Shown here: positions 25,746 to 34,296 of the stretch, piece by piece
How the letters are laid out: every line of letters starts with the position of its first letter
Numbering within the stretch: position 1 is the first letter of the stretch
Assembly (NCBI RefSeq): GCF_025264645.1
Contig: NZ_CP073696.1
Location: forward strand, 4,340,001-4,404,000
Direction of reading: 5' to 3'
From: Edaphobacter lichenicola
Lineage (GTDB): Bacteria > Acidobacteriota > Terriglobia > Terriglobales > Acidobacteriaceae
Length of the DNA stretch: 64,000 nucleotides
Made by a program: the position numbers and the translations under genes
The notes under the pieces: generated by a model
Database searches by the model: none
Told to the model about the DNA's origin: nothing
Seen by the model: the letters and a program-made list of their open reading frames with translations, nothing else

Positions 25746-26801
25746 ATGGCACTCGATATGGACAAGCTCAACACATTTGTTGGCCGCTTCGTAGGAGACC
25801 TAGGAGCAACAGTACATGCCGGAATGGTGGTCATCGGCGAGAAGCTCGGGCTCTATAAAGCCCTTGCCGCCCTCCCCATGACCTCCGCCGAACTCGCGGC
25901 CAAAACCTCCACCGATGAACGCTACGTACGCGAGTGGCTCAGCTCGCAGGCGTCTGGCGGCTACGTCACCTACGACGAAAAGACAAACAAGTTCAGCCTC
26001 ACCGAGGAGCAGGCCTTTACGCTCGCGAACGAAGACAGCCCCGCCTACCTTCCCGGCGCATTCGAACTCGCGTTAGGCTCGCTCGCAGCCGTGCCGCGTA
26101 TCACCGAGTCGTTTCGCACGGGAGCAGGCATGGGCTGGCACGAACATAACGAGGGCGTTTTTCACGGCTGCGAGAAGTTCTTCCGCCCAGGCTACGCCGC
26201 CAATCTCGTCACCTCATGGATCCCCGCACTCGACGGCGTGCAGCAGAAGCTCGAAGAAGGTGCGCAAGTCGCCGACGTCGGCTGCGGAAAAGGCGCATCA
26301 ACCATCTTAATGGCCAAGGCATTTCCCAAATCACGCTTCGTTGGATTCGACTCTCACGACCAATCGATTGCAGGAGCGCGAGACTCGGCGAAGCGACAGG
26401 GAATTGGCGACTCCGTCAACTTCGAAGTCGCCAAAGCCAAGGTGTATCCAGGAAAAGACTACGACTTCGTTGCCGTCTTCGATTGCCTCCACGACATGGG
26501 CGATCCCGTCGGAGCCGCCACCCACGTTCTTAAGTCGCTGCGAAAAGACGGCACCTGGATGATCGTCGAGCCATTCGCGAACGATCAGTTGAAGGACAAC
26601 CTGAACCCAGTAGGCCGCGTCTACTACTCCTTCTCCACCTTGCTCTGCACGCCCTGTTCGCGATCGCAGGAGATCGGGCTGTGCCTGGGTGCGCAATCTG
26701 GCGAAGCGCGCATCCGTGATGTCGTCACCTCTGCTGGCTTCACCCGTTTCCGCCGCGCCGCCGAGACTCCGTTCAACATCGTATATGAAGCGCGGCCCTG
26801 A
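25746..26801 (+). CDS. Class I SAM-dependent methyltransferase with N-terminal winged helix
   Basis: A 351-residue protein. The N-terminal part (about 20-95) is a dimerisation/winged-helix region (EKLGLYKALAALPMTSAELAAKTSTDERYVREWL). The catalytic domain has SAM motif I VADVGCGKGAS near 175, then FVGFDSHDQSI, and FDCLHDMGDP. The layout matches the Rv2258c-like methyltransferases. GGAGG precedes the ATG. Substrate unknown. Confidence 0.8.
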   Translation: MALDMDKLNTFVGRFVGDLGATVHAGMVVIGEKLGLYKALAALPMTSAELAAKTSTDERYVREWLSSQASGGYVTYDEKTNKFSLTEEQAFTLANEDSPAYLPGAFELALGSLAAVPRITESFRTGAGMGWHEHNEGVFHGCEKFFRPGYAANLVTSWIPALDGVQQKLEEGAQVADVGCGKGASTILMAKAFPKSRFVGFDSHDQSIAGARDSAKRQGIGDSVNFEVAKAKVYPGKDYDFVAVFDCLHDMGDPVGAATHVLKSLRKDGTWMIVEPFANDQLKDNLNPVGRVYYSFSTLLCTPCSRSQEIGLCLGAQSGEARIRDVVTSAGFTRFRRAAETPFNIVYEARP

Positions 26802-26973
26802 AGAATCAGCACCGTAGCGGCTCCTGATCTGGCTATAGATCTACAGACCTACGCCAAGCCTTCGCCTCGCAAAAAAATAACGCAGAAGTGTTGCCCGAAT
26901 CCTCCTGTCCTTGCGCTTTACAAAGCGAGGGCAGTTATCCGTGTCCTCCGCTGAAGAATCTTGGGAGGGCATC

Positions 26974-27144
26974 ATGGCAATCGACTTCATTGCAGGCATC
27001 ACCGTATTTTTCATCCTTGCAACCATCGCTTTGATCTGCGCATACGCCGACACGTCTCACTCGCATCGCCGTCGCAGGCGCTCGCTCCTTCGCGATCCCA
27101 AAAATCTGGCCGATGCCAACATTCATCTCCACACGCGCCTGTAA
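26974..27144 (+). CDS. Small single-span membrane protein with basic tail
   Basis: A 56-residue protein (MAIDFIAGITVFFILATIAL) with one membrane segment and a cluster HSHRRRRRSLLRD directly after it, which fits the positive-inside rule. GGGAGG lies five bases before the ATG. No family recognised. Confidence 0.5.
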   Translation: MAIDFIAGITVFFILATIALICAYADTSHSHRRRRRSLLRDPKNLADANIHLHTRL

Positions 27145-27230
27145 AGGTCGAACGCTCGACTCTGCGCTGCAATTTTGTTGTAGGTCCAGCTATTTCAATG
27201 ACCCTCAAAGACCCACGGGAGGAACACTCG

Positions 27231-28253
27231 ATGCAAATTGCATTCATGGCATTTCAAGGCGCGGAAGACGATGGAATCTACTATCAGCACACGCAGAACT
27301 ACACTCCAAACAACGGCTACACGTACTACGAAGCGTTCATCTCCGATCGCGTAGGAGTCATCGGCTTCGGAACATCCACCCGCCCCGCTCTTCTCCAGGT
27401 AGGCAACACGATGCTCATGGCGTGGAAGGGCATCGTGAACGACGGAGCCATCTGGATGAGTAAGTACATCGCCAATCCCTCAGTGGCCGCGCCATTCTCC
27501 GGCCTGTCCGTCACCCCTGCCGAAGCCGGTTGGACGAACAATCTGGCGATCGTTGGTCCCGGCAACGATCCCATGCCTCACACATCCTTCGGGCCGTCGC
27601 TTGCAAACTGGAATAACACCGCGATCATGGTCTGGCACGCTGCCGGAAATGACAACTCGATCTGGTACGGCATCTTCGATGCGAACCTCAGCAACCAGAT
27701 CGCACAGTTCCCAACCGGCATCAACAGTGAGTTCACGCCCGCCATCGTCAACTTCGCCGGTACTCTCATCATGGTCTGGCGCGGCGAAGGCAGCGACGAC
27801 GCCCTCTACTGGGCCACCTCACAGGATCCCAACGTCTGGTACCACCATGGCGCCATCCCCGGTGCTGGCAGCAGCTTCGTCCCCTCGCTCACCGTATTCA
27901 ACGGACAAGTCTTTCTCGCCTTCAAAGGAGTCGGCAACGACACCAGCATCTACATGTCGCAGATCGTCAACGTCGGCCTTCTCCCATCGAACACCGCGTC
28001 CTGGGTCTATCGATGGAACGTCCCCGGAATCGGAACCTCCACTGGCCCCAGCCTCTGCCTCCTCAACTCACAACTCTTCATGAGCTGGAAGGGTGACCCC
28101 GGCGATACCGCCATCTGGTACTCCTCAAGCCCAACCGGCGCACAAAACAGTTGGGCGCCTCAACAAACTCTCGGCAACGGACCACCCAGCGACCCGCAAT
28201 CCTTGAACTATGGATCGTCCATTGGCCCAGCCGTTGCAACATTTTCTGCTTAG
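27231..28253 (+). CDS. Beta-propeller protein of lectin type, six repeats
   Basis: A 340-residue protein built of repeats with the pattern MxWxGxxxDxxIW: MAFQGAEDDGIYY, MAWKGIVNDGAIW, MVWHAAGNDNSIW, MVWRGEGSDDALYW, LAFKGVGNDTSIY and MSWKGDPGDTAIW, about 50-60 residues apart. This is the signature of PLL-like (Photorhabdus lectin) propellers, which bind sugars between blades. There is no signal peptide. ATG at 27231 follows GGGAGGA. A sugar-binding role is inferred from the repeats. Confidence 0.7.
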   Translation: MQIAFMAFQGAEDDGIYYQHTQNYTPNNGYTYYEAFISDRVGVIGFGTSTRPALLQVGNTMLMAWKGIVNDGAIWMSKYIANPSVAAPFSGLSVTPAEAGWTNNLAIVGPGNDPMPHTSFGPSLANWNNTAIMVWHAAGNDNSIWYGIFDANLSNQIAQFPTGINSEFTPAIVNFAGTLIMVWRGEGSDDALYWATSQDPNVWYHHGAIPGAGSSFVPSLTVFNGQVFLAFKGVGNDTSIYMSQIVNVGLLPSNTASWVYRWNVPGIGTSTGPSLCLLNSQLFMSWKGDPGDTAIWYSSSPTGAQNSWAPQQTLGNGPPSDPQSLNYGSSIGPAVATFSA

Positions 28254-28374
28254 GTACCCTCTCGCCGTTCCTGACGACGCGTTGCTGCTGCCAGCCTCCT
28301 ATTCACTCGCAACCGCAGCGCGTCTCTTGAGCCAGTCGCACGAAAAAAATTTATCAAAGAGTTAGAGGCCAGCC

Positions 28375-28575
28375 ATGTGCAATCCGAATCCGCACTCAAA
28401 CGAACTCACCAACTCATGCACAGCGTGCAAACACAAATGCGCGCCAACCCACCCAATGCAAGCAGAGGAGCAATCCTTCGAACTCGACGGACTCTCGGCG
28501 CTTCAGTTTGCACTGGCCCGAACACTGCGCCTCATCGAGAGTTCGCGTCTAAAATCAATCGCGCAAGATGATTAA
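28375..28575 (+). CDS. Small cysteine-rich protein (uncertain)
   Basis: A 66-residue ORF starting MCNPNPHSNELTNSCTACKHKCAP with four to five cysteines in CxxCxxxC spacing, then an ordinary helical C-terminus. GAGG lies upstream. Its end overlaps the 3' end of the convergent serine hydrolase by 44 bases. It could be a metal-binding peptide or a chance frame. Confidence 0.35.
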   Translation: MCNPNPHSNELTNSCTACKHKCAPTHPMQAEEQSFELDGLSALQFALARTLRLIESSRLKSIAQDD

Positions 28576-29683
28576 ACTGATCATCGAAAATTGCATGCTT
28601 ATCCTGGGCTGCCAGCAATACTGACTTGGCGTCATGAGCCGCAGGTTCGTTATCGTACTGATTCACGATCACAACATTCAGGCTCGGAACATTGAGAATG
28701 TAGTGCCCTCCAGCCCCTTGCGCTGAAAACATCCCAGGCAGTGTCGCTTCGCCAAGATGCACGCCTCCATACTCCACCCACCAAAGATACTCATAGCCTC
28801 CCACCGCCATCTTTCCGAAACGCGCCATCTCGGTCGCGTGACTACTCTTCTCCACCCACTCTTCGGGAACAACCTGTTGCTTCTTCCAACGGCCGTGATT
28901 CAGATACAGCAGCCCAAAACGCGCCATATCGCGCGCGCTCATCTGAAACATATAAGCCGCATGCTGGGACACCCCTTTGTCTTCGACGTAGTACACGTCA
29001 CTCGGTCGAAAGTCCTGCATCCCTGTCGGCTTCGCGATGCGCTGATAGAACGCATCACCGATCTTCATGCCGGTCTTCTCTTCAAAGATCGTTCCCAGCG
29101 CATTGAAGTCCCAGTTGTTATAAAACCAGAAACTCCCCGGTGCATGGCTGCCGCGAGCAGGACGCATCTTGCGTTGAAAGTCAGTCTCGAATCCCGCCGC
29201 ATGATAGACCCCGGAGCGAGCCCGCAACAGATCGACGATCTTTGCCTGCCGCTCTTCTTTCGTCAGCGGTGAAGGGAAGTCATCGATCCCCGCCTGCTCC
29301 AGAGTCTCGTTAACATCGATCTTTCCCTCAGCCGAATAGATTCCGTACAGTGCGCTGATCAGGCTCTTGCGCACCGAGAAGGTCGTGAGCTTCTTACTCG
29401 TATCTCCCCACTCATCCACCACCCGCCCACACTGCACAATCATCATCGACTCATCATGAAGCGAGCCCGCATAATGTTCCGCCGCTACGAGCTTCGGCTC
29501 CGACCATCCACCACTCTTGCCCTTGCCATCGCGCTTCCACTCCTTCCCAGGAAACTCAGAGTTGGCACAAGAAGCAGCCCGCACGTGAGCATCGGAAGCC
29601 TGCGTGTTCACAGGACTCTGCCCAGTAAGTCCCACGACAACCAAAGATACGAACGCTGCGCAAGCAAAAAGCCTCGTCACCAT
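28532..29683 (-). CDS. Secreted serine hydrolase, class C beta-lactamase family
   Basis: A 383-residue exported protein. A signal peptide (about 1-24) precedes the penicillin-binding fold. The SxxK nucleophile motif is SVRK (FSVRKSLISALYG), and the YxN-type motif is FWFYNNWDFN. The C-terminal GAGGHYILNVPSLNVVIVNQ fits the third motif region. These enzymes hydrolyse esters, amides or peptides rather than being resistance lactamases in most cases. The gene stands alone. Confidence 0.8.
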   Translation of the reverse strand: MVTRLFACAAFVSLVVVGLTGQSPVNTQASDAHVRAASCANSEFPGKEWKRDGKGKSGGWSEPKLVAAEHYAGSLHDESMMIVQCGRVVDEWGDTSKKLTTFSVRKSLISALYGIYSAEGKIDVNETLEQAGIDDFPSPLTKEERQAKIVDLLRARSGVYHAAGFETDFQRKMRPARGSHAPGSFWFYNNWDFNALGTIFEEKTGMKIGDAFYQRIAKPTGMQDFRPSDVYYVEDKGVSQHAAYMFQMSARDMARFGLLYLNHGRWKKQQVVPEEWVEKSSHATEMARFGKMAVGGYEYLWWVEYGGVHLGEATLPGMFSAQGAGGHYILNVPSLNVVIVNQYDNEPAAHDAKSVLLAAQDKHAIFDDQFNHLARLILDANSR

Positions 29684-29899
29684 CTCGCTCCTATCACGAC
29701 CGCCAACACCAACAGACTACACAGATGCCTAATAGCCTGACGCGCCGCAGCACACATTCTTCAAATTGAGCCTATTCGCAAGGTACTTTAGGTGCCTCAC
29801 TTCGGTCCCATGTCATGGTGGCAGGGCAACCCCGGCGATACAGACAGAGTCGTACCTGTCAGGTGAGTGGTGCCGCATGGCACCCATCTGGAGGTTCTT

Positions 29900-30262
29900 A
29901 TGATTTTTCGCAAAAACACTTGGGCATGTGTAGCGCTTGCATGTGCGCTCTCTTTCAGCGCTGTCCCCGCTGGTCTGGCGCAAGCTCCGCAAAGTGATGA
30001 CTCGGCGAGCTGGAGCGCGCCACGCGGCTACGATTTAGCCTATCCCGAGAACGGCACTCCCAACATGGTTGCTCGTCAAGGCTATGCTGCAGGCTTCAAC
30101 CAGGGCCAGGCGGACGTTTCGCGAGGCCAGGCATTCCGCCCTACCGAGAACAAGGCTTATGCTCACGCGAAGATCCCGAAGGGGATGGACAAAGATCAAT
30201 TCAAGACAGAATTTCGTGAGTCATTCGTGAAGGGCTACACAAACGCATACAAGGGTCAGTAG
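29900..30262 (+). CDS. Small secreted protein of unknown function
   Basis: A 120-residue protein with signal peptide (MIFRKNTWACVALACALSFS, cleaved near LAQ). The mature part has two similar segments, MVARQGYAAGFNQGQADVSRG and FRESFVKGYTNAYKG, which may be short helical repeats (GYxxGxxxG). A similar GYRMGRQDADNG / GYADGYNGFG pattern is in the DUF3011 protein at 21859. GGAGG lies five bases before the ATG. Confidence 0.6.
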   Translation: MIFRKNTWACVALACALSFSAVPAGLAQAPQSDDSASWSAPRGYDLAYPENGTPNMVARQGYAAGFNQGQADVSRGQAFRPTENKAYAHAKIPKGMDKDQFKTEFRESFVKGYTNAYKGQ

Positions 30263-30376
30263 GGCTTCCTATATCGATCATTTGATCTCTGGCTTCGTTG
30301 ATCGCAAAGCGAAAGAAATTCATAAGCTGAACCAGAGCCTCGAACTTCGTTGTCCGTCGAAGGAGCACTGAACTAG

Positions 30377-30886
30377 CTATTCCGCATCCTGAAGATTCTC
30401 CTGAATACTCCGAGCCATAGCCTCAATGGAGGTGTGCTCGCTTAGCTTTTTGATTTCGGGCTGGTCTGCTACTTTTCCCAGGCCAGCCTGTTTTGCCAGC
30501 TGCCGATTCATCTCAAGGACAGCAGTGATCTCCTTCTCTGCCAGAAGGAGAACCTGCAACATCAAATGGTCTCGTTCATCCGAGCGCCGCCCTAAACGGG
30601 ATTGCCGAATAAGAATGAAACTCGCCAGCAGGATCGCTTCAAGGGCAACAATCGTACTGAGAAGAGAGTACGGAGCAGGATCGAAGCGGTGAGTCTGGGT
30701 TATCCGGAGACTGTTCACAGCGATCCAGGCAGTAAAAATCATCAAGTGAATACAGATGAAGGCAAGACTTCCGGCGAACCCAGCGATGTCATCGCTTAGC
30801 TTTTCGGCTTTAGTTCTTCGCGACTGAAAGTCCTGCTCGTGCTTGGCGATCAGATCGACGTGTTCCTGAACGTGGCTTTGAGACAT
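30377..30886 (-). CDS. DUF1003 membrane protein
   Basis: A 169-residue membrane protein. Two membrane segments (FAGSLAFICIHLMIFTAWIAV and SLLSTIVALEAILLASFILI) with the linking FDPAPYSLLS are typical of DUF1003. It is followed by RQSRLGRRSDERDHLMLQ and a helical tail. AGAGGGA precedes the ATG at 30886. Role unknown. Confidence 0.8.
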   Translation of the reverse strand: MSQSHVQEHVDLIAKHEQDFQSRRTKAEKLSDDIAGFAGSLAFICIHLMIFTAWIAVNSLRITQTHRFDPAPYSLLSTIVALEAILLASFILIRQSRLGRRSDERDHLMLQVLLLAEKEITAVLEMNRQLAKQAGLGKVADQPEIKKLSEHTSIEAMARSIQENLQDAE

Positions 30887-31314
30887 CGCAATTCCCTCTG
30901 GTAATTTAGCTGCTGGCACCTCTTCCTATACAGAGGTCTGTTCACATTCGATGCAAGCTACCCCGATCCGTTATCCCCTTTGTGCTGTCGTCTCTAGTAC
31001 GAATCGGTCTCAATTGCAGATCGGTCTGACAAGTCGACTTGGAAGTGATAAGGTCGAGCCGGTCACCTCCGAGAAGCGCGTTTATCACGAGTAATGCTCG
31101 CTGGCCGTTGCTCGATGAGCGCATCGTCTGTTCTCGACAGTTGAGAACGCCCAAGCGGATCGCCCATGCGGAGAGTGTTAAAGGGAGTGGTGGTCACGCC
31201 CTCGGCACCTTTCCGCATCAGGAAGTTGGCAACCATCCCGAGTCCGCTCAAACGGGTTACGGGAGCCGTTCTCCAGGAGAGCGGAATCACGTTTGGTAGA
31301 CTTGTCCACATCCT
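30887..31314. other. No supported gene
   Basis: A minus-strand frame (31063-31458) and a plus-strand frame (31039-31299) run through here. Neither has a ribosome site or recognised family, and the first overlaps the MarR gene. An inverted repeat GTTCTC...GAGAAC is at about 31132-31150. Confidence 0.35.
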
Positions 31315-31758
31315 ATGATCAGCAAAAGCAAGGCATCGGATTTGTTGGATCTTTTCTCCACGCTTCAGCGAGCAAGGGGCTGGACCGACAAACGACTGTT
31401 TTTGTCTCTCGATCTGAGCCCGGCCAAAGCGCGGTTGCTTGAATACATTGCATCGCATGACGGAACATCGCAGACAGAACTTGCCAGGGCCACAGATACC
31501 GATAAGGCATTGACTGGAAGGTCGGTGGAAGCTTTCGTAGCAAGTGGGTGGGTGCAGCGAAATCGGAGTAAGGAGGACGCCCGGGCCTACATTCTTTCTC
31601 TCTCGCCGTCAGGTCACAAAGTGGTCCTGCGATTCGGATCGGTTCGGAATGAGATTCTTGAACGAGTCACCAAATCGCTCGACAGCCGTGACGTCGACGA
31701 CTTCCGGAGAATTGTGAACAAACTTCTCGCCACAATGAAAGATCACGGCACCCTCTAG
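31315..31758 (+). CDS. MarR-family transcription regulator
   Basis: A 147-residue winged-helix regulator. The DNA-binding part reads TSQTELARATDTDKALTGRSVEAFVASGWVQRNRSKEDARAYILSLSPSGH, the usual MarR layout with the wing at DARAY. It converges on the SDR gene (31774-32700), whose promoter holds perfect palindromes of MarR-operator size, so the SDR is its most likely target. No clear ribosome site was seen before the ATG. Confidence 0.8.
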   Translation: MISKSKASDLLDLFSTLQRARGWTDKRLFLSLDLSPAKARLLEYIASHDGTSQTELARATDTDKALTGRSVEAFVASGWVQRNRSKEDARAYILSLSPSGHKVVLRFGSVRNEILERVTKSLDSRDVDDFRRIVNKLLATMKDHGTL

Positions 31759-31773
31759 CAGCCTCGAATCGCT

Positions 31774-32700
31774 CTAGTGAGGCCATCCAACTTTGGTGAG
31801 AGCTTCTGACACATCCCACAATCTCTTGGCTAAAGCAGCATCCTTCGCCTTCGTGGACAGCACGGAAGGTCCAACTGGGCTTTTGAGCTCGAATAAGCCG
31901 CTCGGTCCGTAGTACCCCATTGGAGCTGCATCCGGGGAGGTAGCCGCAAAGAGGATCGGAAGAGCGCCTGCCGCTGGAGAGTGTCCGATCAACTCAACGA
32001 AGCGCGCTTGGAGTTTCTTCAAAATCGTGTCCGAGCCAGCCCCGTTTCTTATCAGATCAGTCGTTGATGCTCCCGGATGAGCGGCATTGCTCATCAGATC
32101 CCAGCCACCCGCATCGCTTCGCCGCTGCAGCTCCAACGCAAAGAGTACGTTGGCTAACTTGGACTGGGAATAGGCTGCATTAGCCTGGTATTTGCGGGTC
32201 CACTGCAAATCATCAAAATGAATAGCTCCCCCAAGCCGATGGGTCAAGCTGCTTACTGTCACAACCCGCGCACGATGCCCTTGCAGAAGCGTTATTAGTC
32301 GGGCGGTCAGAGCGAAGTGCCCAAGATAGTTGGTGCCAAACTGAAGTTCAAATCCGTCAGCCGTTTCTCGACGATCCGGAGGCGTCATGATGCCTGCGTT
32401 GTTTAGCAGCACATCGATGGTCCGGCCCCGCTCCAGCATACGATTTGCAAACGCTTCAATCGACTTCAAACAAGCCAGATCGAGTAGTTCAAACGCGATG
32501 GTCGCTTGGGGTGACTGGTGAAGAATTGACCGCAGCGCATCCAATCCTTTGCTCTCGCTTCTACCGGCCAGAATGACTTCGGCTCCCGCTGCCGCCAAGG
32601 CGAAGGCGGCCTCGTACCCAAGACCTCCAGTTCCCGTTACGACAGCAAGCCTGCCCGCTTGAGATGGGATGTCGGCGATGCTCCATTTCGTCATGAACAC
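31774..32700 (-). CDS. Short-chain dehydrogenase/reductase (retinol dehydrogenase-like)
   Basis: A 308-residue NAD(P)-dependent oxidoreductase. The cofactor motif is VVTGTGGLGYEAA near 20-32, then VLLNNAGIM, and the active site is a serine in VSSLTH with YSQSK near 180. Glycine-rich TGTGGLG differs slightly from the usual TGxxxGIG. The start at 32700 could be 32694. It is likely controlled through the palindromes about 55 bases upstream. Confidence 0.85.
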   Translation of the reverse strand: MFMTKWSIADIPSQAGRLAVVTGTGGLGYEAAFALAAAGAEVILAGRSESKGLDALRSILHQSPQATIAFELLDLACLKSIEAFANRMLERGRTIDVLLNNAGIMTPPDRRETADGFELQFGTNYLGHFALTARLITLLQGHRARVVTVSSLTHRLGGAIHFDDLQWTRKYQANAAYSQSKLANVLFALELQRRSDAGGWDLMSNAAHPGASTTDLIRNGAGSDTILKKLQARFVELIGHSPAAGALPILFAATSPDAAPMGYYGPSGLFELKSPVGPSVLSTKAKDAALAKRLWDVSEALTKVGWPH

Positions 32701-32736
32701 TCCTTCTGTCCAACCCTGGACATCGCCACAAAGCGA

Positions 32737-32772
32737 TAGACACGTCTACCAATATAGTAGATATATCTACTA
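32737..32772. promoter_or_regulatory. Twin palindromic operators upstream of the SDR gene
   Basis: TAGTAGATATATCTACTA (32755-32772) is a perfect 18-base palindrome, and TAGAC-AC-GTCTA (32737-32748) is a second one beside it. Their centres are 21 bases apart (two helical turns), so a dimeric repressor could bind side by side. They sit between the SDR gene and the divergent gene at 32907. Confidence 0.6.
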
Positions 32773-32906
32773 AAGCAAAACACGCTATACCCATGCAGCG
32801 TCTGACCGGTAAACGCCATGCGCGAGCGGAGGCATCAGACGGAATGCATGACAAGTTGGTTCGCTGAAACGCATCGAGGCTTCAAAGCGAAGGATACTGA
32901 ACGGGC

Positions 32907-34037
32907 ATGAGGATAAGAATAAACAAGTGGATGGGGATGTTCTTTTTGGCGTTGGTCGTTATTGAAATGGGGGACCTCAAAATGGCAGCTCAATCGCGAC
33001 ATGACCCGTTACAGGTTCTTGGAATAAGCGAGGACCAGATATGGAACGGTATCACTGTGAGTGACGATGGCAGGATCTTCGTCAACTTTCCCGCGATTTC
33101 ACCGCGGCCGATCCAGGCAGTCGGAGAGATCGGTGCCGATAAGCGAAGCCACCCTTATCCGGGGGGCGATTGGAATTCGTGGGAGCCGAGCAAACCCGTG
33201 GAGCATGCCTTTGTAGGAACGAACTCTGTCCGGATAGGACCGGATGGTGCTCTGTGGGTCGTCGATACGGGAAGCCCGAGTTTCGGCAAAGAGGTCCTTC
33301 CCAATGCCACGAAGATCGTGAAGATCGACCTGTCGACGAACACCGTGTCACGCGTGTATCCGTTAGGCAGTGACGTGGTTAAAAGCAAGAGCTACATCGA
33401 CGACATTCGCTTTCATGGCGAGACAGCCTATCTCACGGACGCGGGTGTACCTGGAATCCTCGTACTTGATCTGACTACCGGCAAAGTGCGACGGGTCTTG
33501 GACCACGATCCTTCAACGACAGGGACTCGTGTGATCAAGGTTAATGGAGAGGTCCTGCTTGGGCCGGATGGAAAACCGCTGATGCAGCATGCCGACCAAA
33601 TGGAAGTAACCCCTGACGGTCAATGGCTGTACTTCCAACCCTTGGCTGGCCCGATGTCGCGCATAGCTACGCGATGGCTCGATGACCCAGGCATTCAACC
33701 AGGGGAGCTCTCAACGAAAGTCGAGCCCTGGTTCAATACTGGTTCGCTGGGCGGCACGGCGATCGATTCTAACGGCGACCTCTATCTCGAAGACCTGAAC
33801 ACAAGTTCGATTCTTAAGCTCACCCCGGACCGTAAGCTCTCTATTGTGTTTCATGACGCTCGCCTCCATTGGGTTGACGCGCCCTGGATTCAGGACGGCT
33901 GGCTTTATTTGCCTGAGGCTCAACTCGATCGCGCAGCCCAGTTCCACCAGCAACAATCTAAGGTTCAATGGCCGCTTCATCTCTATCGGTTGAGACTCGC
34001 CGCCCTACCCAACGCGCAGCCGCATCACGCTCAATAG
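32907..34037 (+). CDS. Secreted MRJP/yellow-like or SMP-30-like beta-propeller protein
   Basis: A 376-residue protein with a signal peptide (hydrophobic about 8-21, ending KMAAQ). It then shows propeller blades: ISEDQIWNGITVSDDGRIFVNF, VRIGPDGALWVVDTG, SYIDDIRFHGETAYLTDAG and GGTAIDSNGDLYLEDLN. The pattern RIFVNFP and VVDTG is typical of the major-royal-jelly/yellow family found in bacteria. It is divergent from the SDR and shares its operator region, so the two may be co-regulated. Ligand or substrate unknown. Confidence 0.7.
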   Translation: MRIRINKWMGMFFLALVVIEMGDLKMAAQSRHDPLQVLGISEDQIWNGITVSDDGRIFVNFPAISPRPIQAVGEIGADKRSHPYPGGDWNSWEPSKPVEHAFVGTNSVRIGPDGALWVVDTGSPSFGKEVLPNATKIVKIDLSTNTVSRVYPLGSDVVKSKSYIDDIRFHGETAYLTDAGVPGILVLDLTTGKVRRVLDHDPSTTGTRVIKVNGEVLLGPDGKPLMQHADQMEVTPDGQWLYFQPLAGPMSRIATRWLDDPGIQPGELSTKVEPWFNTGSLGGTAIDSNGDLYLEDLNTSSILKLTPDRKLSIVFHDARLHWVDAPWIQDGWLYLPEAQLDRAAQFHQQQSKVQWPLHLYRLRLAALPNAQPHHAQ

Positions 34038-34296
34038 CGCCTCAACCCCTAAAAGACTCAAAAAGCCCCATGGCCACCGTAAGAAAAGTTCTTTTCGACC
34101 TGATGCGCCAACTCGTCACCTATCTTCAACCGAGTGCGACCGCTTCGGTTTCATAAGAAGTGCGAAATCGCCCAATGCACTCACCGACATCGAATTGGTA
34201 ACGATAAGTCGGCTAGTCGTCAGCAATCATGGGACCTACGAAAGCTATCAGAGCGGAAACAAGCAAGCTCCCACCCACACTTGATAAACTGAATGA

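Noticed and set aside
31063-31458. 131-residue minus-strand frame
   Set aside because: It overlaps the MarR gene on the other strand and has no ribosome site at any of its start codons.
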